The notes: generated from the letters alone by a model not told the origin. Positions 24,861-37,720 are shown, counted from the first letter of the stretch. The stretch: DNA of 64,000 nt from Astragalus membranaceus (GCA_039519185.1 CM076848.1:53904778-53968777), one strand, 5' to 3'. Program-made: numbers and translations.

Positions 24861-24904
24861 TGGACAATGATATGAATAAATTTGGTCACGTAAGCAGATG
24901 ACTG

Positions 24905-27539
24905 TTTTTTTATATAAGCAAATATTTCATTCAATGAGCATTAGGGGTGCTCAAACCCAAACAACAAGATGAGTTACATATTGTTTAGGCAATCTAGAGG
25001 ATTAATCCACCACGTGGAAATTGACAAACTTGAACTAGACCCCCCTTTATACACAATCCAGCTCCAAGCTAAGCTCTTAATGCGGATCACTACGGATTCA
25101 ATAGAAGACTCCTCATTTCTAAAGACAAGCCCGTTGTGAGCCAGTCAAATACACCAACAAGTCGTGACCCAAATCAAGTATTTTATTTTTCTTAACCTCC
25201 TCCCTTTGCACAATTTTCCAAATCCACGCATGTGATCAAGAATAGATGTTGCTTCTAAATGTTGAACCCCCAACCAATCGCAAACACAAGACCAATGTCG
25301 TGAGCGAAGCTGCAACTCTAGAACAAATGACAAAAGTCTTCGCGATGATCCAAGCAAAACGGACAACTAGCTGCTGTTTCAGTTTGTATAACATGACGGC
25401 GGAAAAGAAGATCTCTGGTGGGCAAAGAATCACGAAGTAAACGCCAATGGAAGATAGTGACTTTGGACGGAGTGATTGTTTTCTAAAGCTTCACAAGAAT
25501 GCGCTTCAAATTGCTTCCACCTGCTTCGGATTCAGAGACAACAGGCTCGTTGCCAGGGGCAGCAACAATTTCGGTCAACAACCTGTAGCACGAGCTCACC
25601 GAAAACACCTTCGAGACTTCCTGCAACCAAACCTGAGCATCGCGCCCCTCCCTTAAAGGGGAAACATCTTGTAAAATATTGTGTAATTCAGCAGCTTTTT
25701 CGGCACAAACCGGATCCTCAATAAGCATCCACGGTTCCTCCCAAAGCCAAATGTCACCAACTACCCATGAACCAATGTCATCTACCATGGCTGCTTTGAA
25801 AGAACAACCTACATAAAGATTAGAAAAAACAGCACAAATGGGTGAATTTCCAATCCAATGGTCCGTCCAAAAACAGGTGGATGCACCGTTGCCAAGCTTC
25901 CTTCTCAAACTCAAACGAAACCAGTCACGGTTGGGAAGAGAACTCCCCAAATTAAGCAAATCTCGCCACCAGATAGAACCAACCGACCCCTTATTAAAAG
26001 CCTCCACCGAACCATGAATGAAAGCTAAAGAAAAGTCACCGTATTTAAACAGTAACAACTCCCTCCAACTCGCATCCTCTTCCACTAACATCCTCCACTT
26101 CCACTTGGATAATAGAGCCATGTTGAACAACTCTAAGTTTTTAATGCCGAGGCCTCCCTCCTTCTTCGGACGACAAACCTTATCCCAAGCAATCCAATAT
26201 ATGCCTCTATCACCTTCATTAATACCCCATAAGAAATCCCTTTGAATCTTGACCATGGCATTCAACACCAACTTTGGAGCCTTGTAGAAAGAAAAAAAAG
26301 TGGAATGCTATTTAAAACTGAGTTGATATGACTGACCCGACCTCCAATAGATAAATAGCGACCCTTCCACGATACAAGTCTCTTCCGAAGCATATCAATC
26401 ACCGGCTTCCAAGTGGCTGCCCTACGCGGATTAGCACCAACCGAGATCCCCAAAAACTTAAGGAATGGATTCCGTTCTGCAATGAAAAAAAGTGGATGCT
26501 GTTGAAAGAAACTCATCCGCCACATTAATACCGATAAGCTTACTCTTATTGAAATTTACCTTCAAACCGGATACAAGTTCAAAACCTCTCAAAATAGACT
26601 TGATACTCCAAAGATTCTCCCTTGTAGCCTTTCCCATCAACATTGTGTCATCCGCAAATTGCATAATAGAAAACTTCAAATTATCATTAACGGCATAACC
26701 GTGAAAAGAACCAATCGCCACCGCTTGATTCACAAGAGCCGTCAAACCTTCGGCCACGATAAGGAAAAGAAAAGGTGACAATGGATCCCCTTGTCTCAAC
26801 CCCCTCTTTACCTTGAAATCGCTAGAATGGCTACCATTAACTAGCACTGACATAGTACTAGAAGTAACACACGCTTCCAACCAATTGATCCATCTTCTCG
26901 GGAATCCCATCCTATACTTCATATAAAATAAAAAATTCCATGATATTGAATCATAAGCCTTCTCTAAGTCCACCTTAAAAAATAAACATTCAGGCTTATT
27001 TCTCTTTGCATGGTCAACAACCTCGTTAACAACCACCACACCATCCAAAATTTGTCTACCGCACAAAAAAGCCGATTGACAATTAGAAATAATACCTAGA
27101 AGCACTCTCTTCAACCTACTAGCCAGAACCTTCGCCAAGATCTTATAAAGACAACCAATCAAACAGATAGGCCTGAACTCACCTAAACCTTGAGGGTTGT
27201 CATTCTTTGGAATGAGAGCAATAAAAGATGCAAAGATAGCTTTAGGAAGAAAAGCTTTGGAATGAAACTCATTGAAAAAATCGACCACTTCTTGCTTCAA
27301 CAATTCCCAAAAAACTTTGATGAACCTCATATTATAACCGTCGGGACCCGAGCTCTTATTCACCATCACAATTCCACATAGCCTCCCTTATTTCCTCCTC
27401 CGTGAAAAGCTCAACCAAATAATCACAATCCGCGTGGGGCACTTGAGAAAAATTAAGCCCATCAAGATTGGGGCGAATATGACTTGGCTCCACGAAAGCA
27501 TCCTCAAAATGCTTTCTAACAAATCCTTCACCTCACTAA
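24905..27539 (-). mobile_element. 5'-truncated L1-type LINE with target duplication
   Basis: CAGATGACTG flanks it at 24895-24904 and 27540-27549 (11 bp if the next T is counted). The left end is the A-tail side (TTTTTTT on +). About 2.6 kb remains, holding most of ORF2. The insertion separates the papain-like module's 3' part from its continuation at 27550. Confidence 0.88.
24995..27390 (-). pseudogene. L1 ORF2 fragment: reverse transcriptase and zf-RVT domain, frameshifted
   Basis: Reading leftward from about 27390: NKSSGPDGYNMRFIK, FRPICLIGCLYKILAK, SAFLCGRQILDG, KVDLEKAYDSISW, GLRQGDPLSPFLFLIVAEG and the catalytic FADDTM, all typical plant L1 RT motifs. The frame then shifts near 26480 and 26270. 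The downstream part (FLWG, DKVCRPKKEGGLGIKNL, then the zf-RVT region to SISTWWINPLDCLNNM, stop near 24976) occupies other frames. The endonuclease domain is missing through 5' truncation. Not functional. Confidence 0.88.
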
Positions 27540-27549
27540 CAGATGACTG

Positions 27550-29519
27550 TGCTATTAGACCATTATATGTTTTTTCGTTTTCGACATATATATTTTTTAA
27601 AATATTTGCTTTGTTTTTTTTTTTAAAATACTCGTTTACGTCCTTTACCTTTTCCCATTTAATTAAAATGATCATTTGTTTGTTACCATGTCATTGGTGC
27701 ATAGTTTCCACCGACTTTGTCGGTGACTAATCTACGTCGGGGAACAATACACTAAAAATTATAGTTAATTACACATAATTGTGATTAAACTAGGATGCTA
27801 TAGAAGTATTATATGTTTAATAGTTTAGAAATATTTTTTATACATTTATAATTAAAATATTGATGTTAATATGCATTCAAATTAAGAATGAAAAAGTTAT
27901 TAGTCCTTAATTTAATATTTTAGTGTATAAAAAAAATATAGTGATCATGGATAATGGATTATTATATATAAATTCAGTAAATCAGTAAGCATATATTGCC
28001 AGGAAGGCTCCCCCATCCTTCTACTACCCTCAGCCCCTGAATGTGATATAAAATTGGCATGCACCAACAAGATCACAGTGAGAAATATATGAATGTCGAA
28101 GCTACAGTCTGTAGCTTCAATATGGACACACGTTAGTGAGCTTTAGATGGTGAAAACAAACATACTGGAACCTTATGCACAAACAATTTAGCCACACTTA
28201 AAAAGTTATGTGCCCAGGTAGACTCATTTTATGAAAGAAATTAGAAGTCACATTTCTTACAACCTAACACACTCTCTTGTCAAGAAAAATAAAACACTCT
28301 TTGTGGCAAGAACTAGAAAGTGAATAAAGCAATCACCTTAAAGGATAAATCTATATGAAGAAGTAATTTTGTACTTTAAATTTAGAAATGAATTGCATAA
28401 CATATCAGCTGATTAATAATGCAACAAAGACACACTAACAATCACAAATGAAGTGCCAAACTAATCATATATATTGTTGGTATATTTAAGTATCCGCAGA
28501 TGTGTATATATGTGTTCCACTGTGGCTCTTGTCATTGTGTTATTATGTGGCTCGTGATTTGCAATCAGGCCATGAAAATGCCAACAAGCAAATCAAGAAT
28601 TTAAAATGCTTTATCATCTTCTATTTTGAGCTAGTGTCCATGGCTCTTTCTTGAAGGCCAGTTTTGTGTGTTTATAAGCAGCAAAACTGCTCCACTACAG
28701 CTCTGCTCTACGCCTCTGCCCTCTACAGCATCTTGACCACCTTTAATGCTCCATTGATGCACTGCTCCACGCCTTTTCCCTTCACAGCATCTGCGCCACT
28801 TTAATCAAGGTTTAATTGCTGCAAACATGAACTTGGAAAATAGTCATAGACCAGCAAAAAAATCAAAAAAAAAAAAACAGAATCATAAACTAGGAAATAT
28901 GAAAGGGACTATTGAGGCACTCTTTAGTTGGCAGCATCAGCAGAAAAGCAAAATCAAAGTCTCATTTGATTAATAGTAGGAGAAAGTTTTCCTCATGATT
29001 TTGCTTTCCCATTTGATTCACCCTACATTGTTCAAATTATTGCATATTGTCTTTTTATTCTCAATAGTAACTTATCTTTAGTTTATTAAAATTGTTCATA
29101 TTGGAGTTTAAAACCACATTCATATGCAAATCTAAGTGAAATAATAATATGTTTGGTTCAACAGGTTAATACAAAACACTCGATCATTGAGACCTCTAAA
29201 CATAATCAACTGTGCTTTAACAGCAATTACAATCCTTTAAAACTCTATTGATTTGGTCTAGCAAGCTATAGTTTGCATGGATCCAAGACCTGCTAATCTT
29301 GATAGTAAATCAGAGCTAATAAAAGAAAATCACCATATATAAATAAGACAAAGTTTATAGAATTTTAATGAAGAAAGGGTATTACAAATAATACAACATT
29401 TTGAGAAAAGTGAGGAAAACTCTTCCCAATAATATCCTTTGGCGGCCTACCAAAATATCAGAACATATCCTTCACCCTTTCAAACTCTTCACAATGAAAT
29501 CCAACTATCCACATAGCCC
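27550..29519. other. Non-coding spacer with duplicated host-like segments
   Basis: 28040-28070 (GTGATATAAAATTGGCATGCACC) resembles 51895-51925 and 54210-54235. 28365-28475 resembles 21585-21700. 28690-28800 has short dispersed repeats around CTGCTCCAC. No open frame of interest was recognised. Confidence 0.6.
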
Positions 29520-31083
29520 AAATAAAAAATTTATTTACCAAAATAACACCATTTTTAGATTATTTACCCAACTAGCACACATCCAAAAATTAGGCCAGAA
29601 GTCGCCCCCAAGGGAAACGACTTCTAGACTGCATTTTTGCAAAATTTTTTAATTTTACAGTGCAGATGTCGCCCCCTGTGGGAGAGAGTTCTGAACTGTG
29701 TTTTTTAATTTTTTTTTGACTTTATAATAATTTAAATTAAGTTATATTAATAAATATTATGGTGATAAAAAAAGTATTGGCAACATCAAGACCATTGAAA
29801 AAAACACAAAAAAACGGTAATTAGACACAAACAAAACACTGTGCACTATGCACAGCACAGTGTTTTTATATATCTAATTTTTTATTTATAAAAAATATCT
29901 ACCGTGTTGGTGGTGGACGGCGATTCCGCCTTGAACGCTGTTGTACTGCTGGTATTTCTTTATCAGCCGGGGTAGGTGCAGGTGTATAATACACCAAACA
30001 AATTATAGAACATACTTCCGACACTAATCAACAGTCAAGATCTTGCCGACACTAATAAACGGTCAAGATCTTGCCACCGTTGATGAAAAGTGTCGGCACA
30101 GGGGGCTACTCAGTTTTAGGGTTCTAGACCGCTACTCAGTGTTAGGGTTCTAGACTAAAAATTGGTTTTCAGAAAATCTTCTCCGATTGTCTCGAAACCA
30201 CAACTACTAAATCCGAAAAAATCAATGATCATTACTCCTCAAGAAAGGATTTCTTTTTCCAGGACTACAGGGCCCAAAATCAAAAATTTCATCGTATACT
30301 ATTTTTTATGAATTTTTTAAAATTTTCATAATCTCCCAAAAATCTGAAAAAAATTCTATAGTCTTCTTTCAATTTTATTAGATTTTTAGTGGTGTTGTTA
30401 TAATTTTTTGATGACGTTTGACTTGTTTTTTATTTTGTCGTAATTTTTGCATTATACGACTTGTTTGGTGTCCACTTTGGTACGCTCGAATCAGTTGCAT
30501 ATCTTCAGAGGCTTCAGGAGCAGGCTGGTGCAACCATGTGGAACTAGCCACCAACATGTGGAACTGGCCATGACAAGACTGGCCACCACCATGTGGAATT
30601 GCCGACACTAATAAACGGTCAAGATTTTTTATTACTCAACACTGTATTTTTATACCGTGTAGATTTGTTTTTTTAAATAAAAAATTAGATATATAAAAAC
30701 ACCGTGCATAGTGCACAGTGTTTTGTTTGTGTCTAATTACGGTTTTTTTTGTGTTTTTCAAAGGTCTTGATGTTGCCGATACTTTTTTTTATCACCATAA
30801 TATTTATAATTTATTTAGAATTATAAATATTAATTTTCTAAATTAATTAAATTAATTAATATACCTTAATTTAAATTAATATAAAGTAAAAAAAATTTAA
30901 AAACACGGTTCAGAAGTCTCTCCCACAGGGGGCGACTTCTGCACTGTAAAATTAAAAAAATTTGCAAAAATGCAGTCTAGAAGTTGTTTCCCTTGGGGGC
31001 GACTTCTGGCCTAATCTTTGGATGTGTGCTACTTTGGTAAATAATCTAAAAAGAGTGTTATTTTGTAAATAAATTTTTTATTT
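29520..31083. mobile_element. Long-TIR DNA element, about 1.56 kb, non-autonomous
   Basis: 29521-29870 and 30690-31082 are inverted repeats: AATAAAAAATTTATTTAC at the ends, then AGAAGTCGCCCCCAAGGGAAAC, and further in ACAAAACACTGTGCACTATG. The right arm has an extra AT-rich insertion of about 40 bp. The interior (29900-30650) has short direct repeats (GACACTAATAAACGGTCAAG at 30045 and 30603) and no convincing ORF. MULE-like foldback is my best class; no target duplication was seen. Confidence 0.75.
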
Positions 31084-31099
31084 GTGCTACAGTGGTTTT

Positions 31100-32754
31100 T
31101 TTTTTGCCTAAAAGGTTCTTTGACTATATTATGCTTGTCTCTCTCGACCACACCCCTACTCTTCCCTCTCGATCTCCCTCATATTCCATCTCCTCAAAAT
31201 CTCTCTCCACCCTTTAGAATACCACCTTACAGCACCCCCTCACCGCCGGAACACCATTGCGAACAACCACCACCACAATCACCTAGTTCAACACAGCTAG
31301 CCGTCGTGGTCCTCCATCTCACTCTCAACTCCACGAAAATCGCTTTCTTTTTACTTTTATATCTATATTTTATATCACCCCACTTCTACACAATATTTCA
31401 AACAATAAACCTCACTTGTTTTTTACCTTTTTGATAGGGGCAATTCTTTTTTACTAAATACTATAACCTGAGTCCTACTCACATTCCACACATTTGTTTG
31501 ATCAAAAAGGAATTATTTGTATTGTCTTATATTTATATACATTCTCCATTCTCTTTATTTTCAGCTTAGCGACTGTGATTTTCTTGATTAAACAATAGAC
31601 TGATAGAAATAAGTATTAATTCGTATATATAGCGTTGTTCAAAATTCATTTTTGTAAATGATTTTTTTATCTTAATTAATTTTCATAAATGAATTTTTTT
31701 ATTTCCATTTTGTTACTTAACTTTCCAAACATAACTCTTCGAAGCATCATCTACCTGGGATGAAAAGGCTTTGGGAAGAGTACGTGAATCTGCTTGGGAA
31801 GAAAAAGCTTTGGAAGGAGATTACGTGAAACTTTTCAGTATGCTGTTATGCATTTACTTAACTTTCCAAACATAACTCTTCGGCATCATCTACCTGGGAT
31901 GAAAAGGCTTTGGGAAGAGAGTACGTGAATCTGCCTGGGATCAAAGAGCTTTGGAAAGAGATTACGTGAAACTTTTCAGTATGTTGTTATAAAAATGTGC
32001 TGCCATAAAAATGTGTAAATACAATAAATTTTATTACATTGTGGTAACATGATCTATAATGATAAGGAAGACAAAAAAGGACGCACTATATGTGAGACGT
32101 TATTATGGATCATTGAAAATGGTTGTGCTAGAAGAGAATTGTCCTACGTCGAAAGATACATCCCGCCCAAGAAAATAAAATAGCACTTTTCATCATTAGT
32201 CATTACATTTCAGATTCATAGTAATTGAACTATTTTAATTATTTTCTTTTGCACAATTGTGTAAGTAAAATTAAGAATCTAAACATGTCTAAAACTAGAG
32301 CGGCCTAGGGATATATAGAGGCAGAACTAAAGATATCACCTTTATTAGCTGCAATGTATTAGATCCCTGATATGAAGATTTCAGGGGGTAAGTTTTATTT
32401 TCATATTTGATAATTACTATACTCAATGTAGTTTATTGTCTAACTTTTTTTTACCATAATTGCATGATGACATATATTATGTATCGAAAGATAAATCAGT
32501 ATTTAACAAAAAAAAGATGCTTGGTGTTCTAATAGTTGGATTTGGGGAGCTCAAAGAAAAGAATGGAAAATCCACTGAGTATTATTACATTATTCGGAAC
32601 TCACACGGACCTAACTGGGGACAACGGATACGGAGTGATAGATAGAGGAATGTGTGGAGACATATCTCTCTTCGATGGTATATGGGCCATGCATTCGAGA
32701 AATATCAAAAAAGGGTCCAAATGGTATGTCATATGGGCAGTGAGTATTAGATGT

Positions 32755-32757
<3 letters not shown>
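31100..32757 (+). pseudogene. Papain-like (C1A) cysteine protease module, copy 2, pseudogene
   Basis: 31140-31340 repeats the first-exon region of copies 1 and 4. 31735-31990 holds a tandem-like duplication (ACTTTCCAAACATAACTCTTC twice). A piece at 32106-32180 reads WIIENGCARRELSYVERYIP, like the papain middle domain. After an intron near 32390-32460 come HDDIYYVSKDKSVF, LGVLIVGFGE and YYYIIRNSHGPNW followed by GDNGYGVIDRG in a shifted frame. In this copy the papain His before the VLIVGFG strand is absent (LGVLIVGFG). Stops and shifts make it non-functional. Confidence 0.6.

Positions 32758-32830
<73 letters not shown>
32757..32830. repeat. (AT)n microsatellite
   Basis: About 37 uninterrupted AT units at the end of the papain-like remnant. 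Confidence 0.97.
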
Positions 32831-32833
<3 letters not shown>

Positions 32834-32901
32834 CATGCATTTGCACTGGAGGTCTCAGCTCTCACTATCTACTTAAATGTGAATGCATTATTATTATTAA
32901 A

Positions 32902-32958
32902 CAATAATGCTATTCAGCCAAAAAATCCAGCCAAAATCAGCCAAAAATACCAAATACC
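32902..32958 (+). repeat. Left terminal inverted repeat of the 17-kb MULE
   Basis: CAATAATGCTATTCAGCC followed by AAAA-rich spacing and two more AGCCAAAA motifs, ending ACCAAATAC. The repeated AGCCAAAA is a candidate transposase-binding motif (inference). Confidence 0.85.
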
Positions 32959-33039
32959 GTATGAATAGTTGCACAATTATTTTGGGAATGAAATTCAAAA
33001 AAAATGATTAGGTTTTAATAAAATTAGTCACTCCCACGC

Positions 33040-34038
33040 ACAGCTCTTTCGTCTCTCAGCTCACGCACTTTCTCCCCACACGCACAACTCTTTCACTCCC
33101 ACGCACAACTCTTCCCTCCCACGCACTCTGTTCATTACTCTTCCCTTCAATCTCTTAGTCTCCTTCAATCTCGCACACTCACTACCAAAAAAGGGGTTGT
33201 CTTCCGCCGTCACTGCGTTCGTGCTCGTTGCCATTTTCGCCGGCATCGCGTCTCCACCTTTCTCTTCCAACCTTTCGCGATTCTGTAAACAGGTTGGTAC
33301 ACTTGATTTTCATATGAAACTCACAAGTTTATTCTTTGATTTTCTTGGATGGATTTGTTGTGTATTATATTATGATACTGAAATCCTGAATCTGTCTATT
33401 CCTTTTGTATCTGGTAATGTTTTCTTGCAATTCGTTTTGAAACCCTAATACCAAGCGAAACTCATCTTGAAAGAAACTTGATGTTAACAAATTCATATTT
33501 TAGATTTTGGAGGGATAGAGTTGTATTGGATAGCTTGGAGCTGTGGAGTTTGTGCTCTGTTTCGTTGTTGTCATGGATGTGCTTTACTGTTGTGTAGGAG
33601 TAGGAGTAATGTTCGTTTTCCCTTGTTGATTCTTTCTTTCCTGTTGGTTATGTTATATTAAGGAGGTGAGTCAAATTGTGAATTATTCCATCAACATGGT
33701 CACAGAAGATACTATTGAGTCTAGCAAATATATGTTTCCATAATTGATGTTTTCTATCTTTCTTATTCTAATCTATATGACAAACATAATAAAGATTTTA
33801 AGCTTGGTTTTGCTGTAGCTCATATCAGCTCCTGGAATCTCTATTGTTTGGTTATGTTTCAAAAAGTGTGGGATTTATTTTGATTGTGTTATGTAGGTCT
33901 GTTCTAAAATTGAAATCATGATGTTTTTCAAGTGCTAGACTTCTCGTTTGTATAATTCACCAACATTTTTTCAAGTGTTAGACTTCCTGTTTTGTGAAAA
34001 TTTGTCCATTTTTTCAAGTATACAACTCCTTGTACATC
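33040..34038 (+). promoter_or_regulatory. Leader of the Ulp1-like gene: CT-rich first exon and 5' intron
   Basis: 33040-33290 is rich in CACGCACAACTCTT-type motifs and ends GTAAACAG followed by GTTGGTAC, a good donor. A plausible acceptor lies at about 34018 (TTTTTTCAAG). The leader intron would be about 730 bp. Genes B and the transposase in the same element show the same plan. No clear TATA box. Confidence 0.5.
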
Positions 34039-36637
34039 ATGGGAAGACTGGGGCACGTTGTGAATACTGAATCTTTAGTGAAGATGAATGCATCTTTGAC
34101 TCCAAAACAAAAGAAATGTCTTCGAATGACACCTTTTAAATCCCTCATTGATCTTGAGAAAAGAAACAAGATTTCTTGTGTCTTACTTAAAGAGTTAGTG
34201 CATAGGTGGGATATACACAGTCATGGTATCCGGGTTGGGAATAGGATTATTTCCTTCACGGCCTTAGATGTTTGTGTTGGGTTGGGGCTTCGCATTGTTG
34301 GAGAGCCCGTTCATGTTGATGATGGGAATGAATCTAGAGTCAAAGATTTGTTCAATGGGGGGGTGATTACAGTGTCAACCATAGTTGAGAAAATGGGAGA
34401 GTTGACCGATGATAATGATGTAGAGGATTTTTGTAGGTTGTACATTCTTCTTGCTTTCAAAACCTTATACTTTCCAAAAACTACCACAGATGTCCATACC
34501 CTACCATTTAGGCTATTAAATGATTTAGGTAGCCTTTTTAAATACAATTGGGGTGGTGAAGTTTATAGGGTATTAGTTTCTAGCCTAGACCGTGTCGCTC
34601 CTCGTTTAAATGAAGGGAAGAACAAAGATTCGTTCTATATTGCAGGCTGTGCAGAATTACTACAGGTACAACTAAAAAGTTACATTAGTTTAAAGTTTTT
34701 ATTACTGAGTATTAAATTTTGACTATTGAACTATATGGTGAATCGGTGATGATGTAGATTTGGACGGTTGACCACCTATCATTGCGGGATAGTTCAAAAA
34801 AGACGCGTTTTCCCCGTCTTTTAGATTGGATTGATGTAGGGTCGGGCAAGTGTTTAGTTACAAAAATATTCGATCCCGAAAAGGTTAGAAAAGGTTATTT
34901 AATAAATGATTTCCTATGGTTGTTGTAAAAGCTGGTGATTTATAATGATTTATTTTATATTTTTGTTATTAGGTTGTTGAGGATTTACCTTTAAATGATG
35001 AAGATTGTACAAATGAAGTTGTCATTGAAGTCATTGAAAACGTCCAAAGGGGCTGCTCATCCCAAAAGAAAAGATTATCAAAAAAACAAAAGGACATTGG
35101 GATGAGGCTGTCAATGATTGAGGATGAATTGAAAGTTGCTACAAAAGCTGATGGTAGCAAAGATATTGTTGGAAACCGGAGTGAATTGAACAAATCGTTG
35201 GTTGATTTGTATCGATTTTGCACCCGCCGAGTGACAACGTCAACGCGGGACGAGTAAGTGTTAATCTTTTTGATAATTTGACTTCTGAATAAGTACATTT
35301 ATTGACAATGGTTCGTCTAATTTATGCAGAACTTTGGTTGACTTGAAGGGCAATATTCTTACAAGATCTAGCCTCACAACCTTTAGTCCCAGGAGTTGGG
35401 TTGACAACTTTGTAAGTAGTAACACCCTTTATTGAATCTGAGTTGTTATTTTATTTTATTTGATTTTTTAATTATTTTTATGAACTAGTATTTTATGTGT
35501 GTTCATTTTTTCCAGGTGTTTGCATTTACTTCGCTTTGGATGATGGAAGAAGAAATTAATAGAACGGGTGTTGTCAGCCGTTTCGTATTTAATTCATTCT
35601 TTGCTGTGAGGAAATCTAAAACTCTTTTATTGAAGGCATTTCATTTAGGGAACATTTTGTTAATACAGTTTGACTGAGCGTAGTGATTTATAATGTAGGA
35701 GAAAGTTATTCGTGATATACCAATGTTCCAAAATGGGACCCAAAAGCGTTGGACTTTGAAAGATTATTGCCACTATCACAAGTTCCCGGGAAAACCCATT
35801 TATCACTTACGGTCTTCCAATTTGGTAAGCATGTATTTGGAGCTCTTTGGGTCCCATTGTTGTACATGTTAAAATTATGAAAATTACCTAATTAACTTGT
35901 ATATATTTTTTAGATTTTTGCACCAGCCGTGTTTAATGGGCATTGGGTGTGCTACGTGTTAAACAAACACGAAAGGAAGATGTATGTGTTGGACTCATTG
36001 GAACACAAAAGGGATGAGAATTGGTATTTGCTTGATTTGGCAATGGTATTGTGTTACGATAACACTTTTTGATTTTCAGGTTTTTCATTTTCATTTAACA
36101 CTTTTCAGGCCTTCCAAATAAATTGACAATTTAAATAATTGTGATTTTTTAGTGCTCCCGTTTTGAAGAGTTGCTGAGTATCATTGTTCAAAGGGAAGTT
36201 CTTAACAATGGTGTGAAGATCCATTATGAAAATTTGCCCAAACAACATAATTGGTAAGTCATTTAATTGGTTTCTTCTATAAATGTTTCATTTGTTAGTT
36301 GGTTTTGATTATCTTTATTTTTATGTTCTGAAATGCATCTTGTTTGTCGATACAGCCATGACTGTGGAATATATGTGTTAAAATACTTGGAATTGTGGAA
36401 TGGTGAAAATACAATGCCTTACTACTCGGAGGTAAATGAAAATTTGTTTTCTATTTTGTATTTGAATTAAAATGTTAGAGTTTTAGTGATTTGGTATTAA
36501 CAAAAAAAACATTTGTTTAGGACGATGTACTTAAATTTCGTCGAGAGTATGTGTTGAAATGGGTACTTGATGAAAGAAATACATTTAAAGAAAAGGTATT
36601 GGCAGACGCGAATGTTCCGGAACATTTGATGTATTAG
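34039..36637 (+). CDS. Ulp1-like cysteine peptidase (C48 family), MULE-borne, ten exons
   Basis: Proposed exons: 34039-34665, 34758-34883, 34973-35253, 35330-35411, 35516-35605, 35699-35824, 35914-36045, 36153-36253, 36356-36431, 36521-36637. All introns are GT-AG and all phases fit, giving 585 residues without a stop. Residues 1-250 are a DUF1985-like plant Ulp1-MULE N-terminal domain (FRVGN/FTALDVCVGLGL type), then a basic, charged middle. The C-terminal catalytic domain shows His454 (NGHWVCYVLN), Asp471 (YVLDSLEH), Gln519 and Cys525 (QHNCHDCGIYVLKYLE), the full SUMO-protease-type set. The family removes SUMO or similar ubiquitin-like proteins; the substrate here is unknown. The intact catalytic residues suggest function is or was recently maintained. 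Confidence 0.85.
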
Positions 36638-36642
36638 CAGAA

Positions 36643-36843
36643 GTGGTGTATCTGTTAGTAGTCAACCTGAGAATACAAAAGTCAGCAAAGGCAAACAGAG
36701 GCGCGACAAAAAAGCTCAACAAGAAGTCGACAGGGAACAGAGAAATAAAGCCTGATGGTCACTGCCTCTATGGAGCTGTTGAAGCAAATTCTGATATGGT
36801 TGGACAGGTCCTTCCCTCATGTGGAAATGGGGAAAGAGTATAA
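36643..36843 (+). pseudogene. OTU-type cysteine protease fragment
   Basis: The frame contains REIKPDGHCLYGAVEAN, which matches the catalytic-cysteine loop of OTUD6-like OTU deubiquitinases (DGHCLYRA type), preceded by a Lys-rich stretch. It stops after about 20 more residues, so the rest of the OTU domain, including the His site, is missing. It begins six bases after the Ulp1-like stop codon and could be a captured host exon or a decayed gene. The match is short but specific. Confidence 0.55.
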
Positions 36844-37285
36844 ATTGTTATATTGGCAGAAGTTTTCATGAAAGCAAAATTGTATATAAATTATGATTTT
36901 GGCAGAAGTATAAATTGTTATGCAGAAGTATGAATTGTACATTAATTAACTGTAATTGATATTTTCTCAAAGATTATGTATCAAATGCTCCTTCGGTATC
37001 AATTGATTTTGAATGTTTTCGTAAATTTGATATTGAATGATGAGATTTTATTAAGCAGCTGAACTTGTGTTGACGTAGGCTCGTTTGTTATGGTCAAAAA
37101 TTTCACCCAGCTGAGCATTGCAGAATGCTGTCTCTAAAAGTTGGTGAATGCATAATGTGCATTCTGTTTGATTATTAATGTCTCTAAAAAGTTATGAATG
37201 CATAGTGTGTAATTCTCCATGTAGCTAAGATTATAGACTTTACTATGAGTGTGTGCTCTGTACTGAAAAAAATGAAAGCTAAAAC
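36844..37285. other. AT-rich spacer, no gene seen
   Basis: A short direct repeat (AGAAGTATAAATTGTTAT-like) lies at 36860-36925. Nothing else is recognised before the first 188-bp satellite pair. Confidence 0.6.
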
Positions 37286-37286
37286 A

Positions 37287-37650
37287 GATTGAACAATGAT
37301 CAATGACCAATGACCAAGGTAGCCAAACAATTCACCAACTTTTTTAACACGATAGCCAACCCTCCTTAGTCGAAAACCATTAAGACATATCACTGTGTGG
37401 ATACATGGGACACCAAATAACGGCACTCTAAACCTTGATATGTCATATATTCGCATAGGGGTTAGGTCATGTCCTTTCATTTGAGTTGCCAAGACCAATG
37501 ACCAAGGTAGCCAATCAATTCACCAACTTTTTTAACACAATAGCCAACCCACCTTAGTCCAAAACCATTATGACATATGACTGTGTGTTCACATGGGACA
37601 CCAAATAACGGTACTCTGAACATTGATAAGTCAGATATTCGCACAGGGGT
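37287..37650 (+). repeat. 188-bp satellite, array 0 (about two copies)
   Basis: ACCAAGGTAGCC occurs at 37313 and 37501, 188 bp apart. Units share CAATTCACCAACTTTTTTAA, ATGACATATGACTGTGTG and ATTCGCATAGGGGTTAGG with the larger arrays. It lies about 70 bp upstream of the TATA box of the PB1-like gene. Confidence 0.92.
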
Positions 37651-37720
37651 ATGCATTCTCTAATAAGGGTCCCATTCCCCTAATTTAGGGTCCCACGTGA
37701 GGGCACGAGTAATTGAGACA

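Noticed and set aside
30378..30608. 76-codon minus-strand frame in the long-TIR element
   Set aside because: Built of CCACCATGTGGAA-type repeats; no domain or start context supports it.
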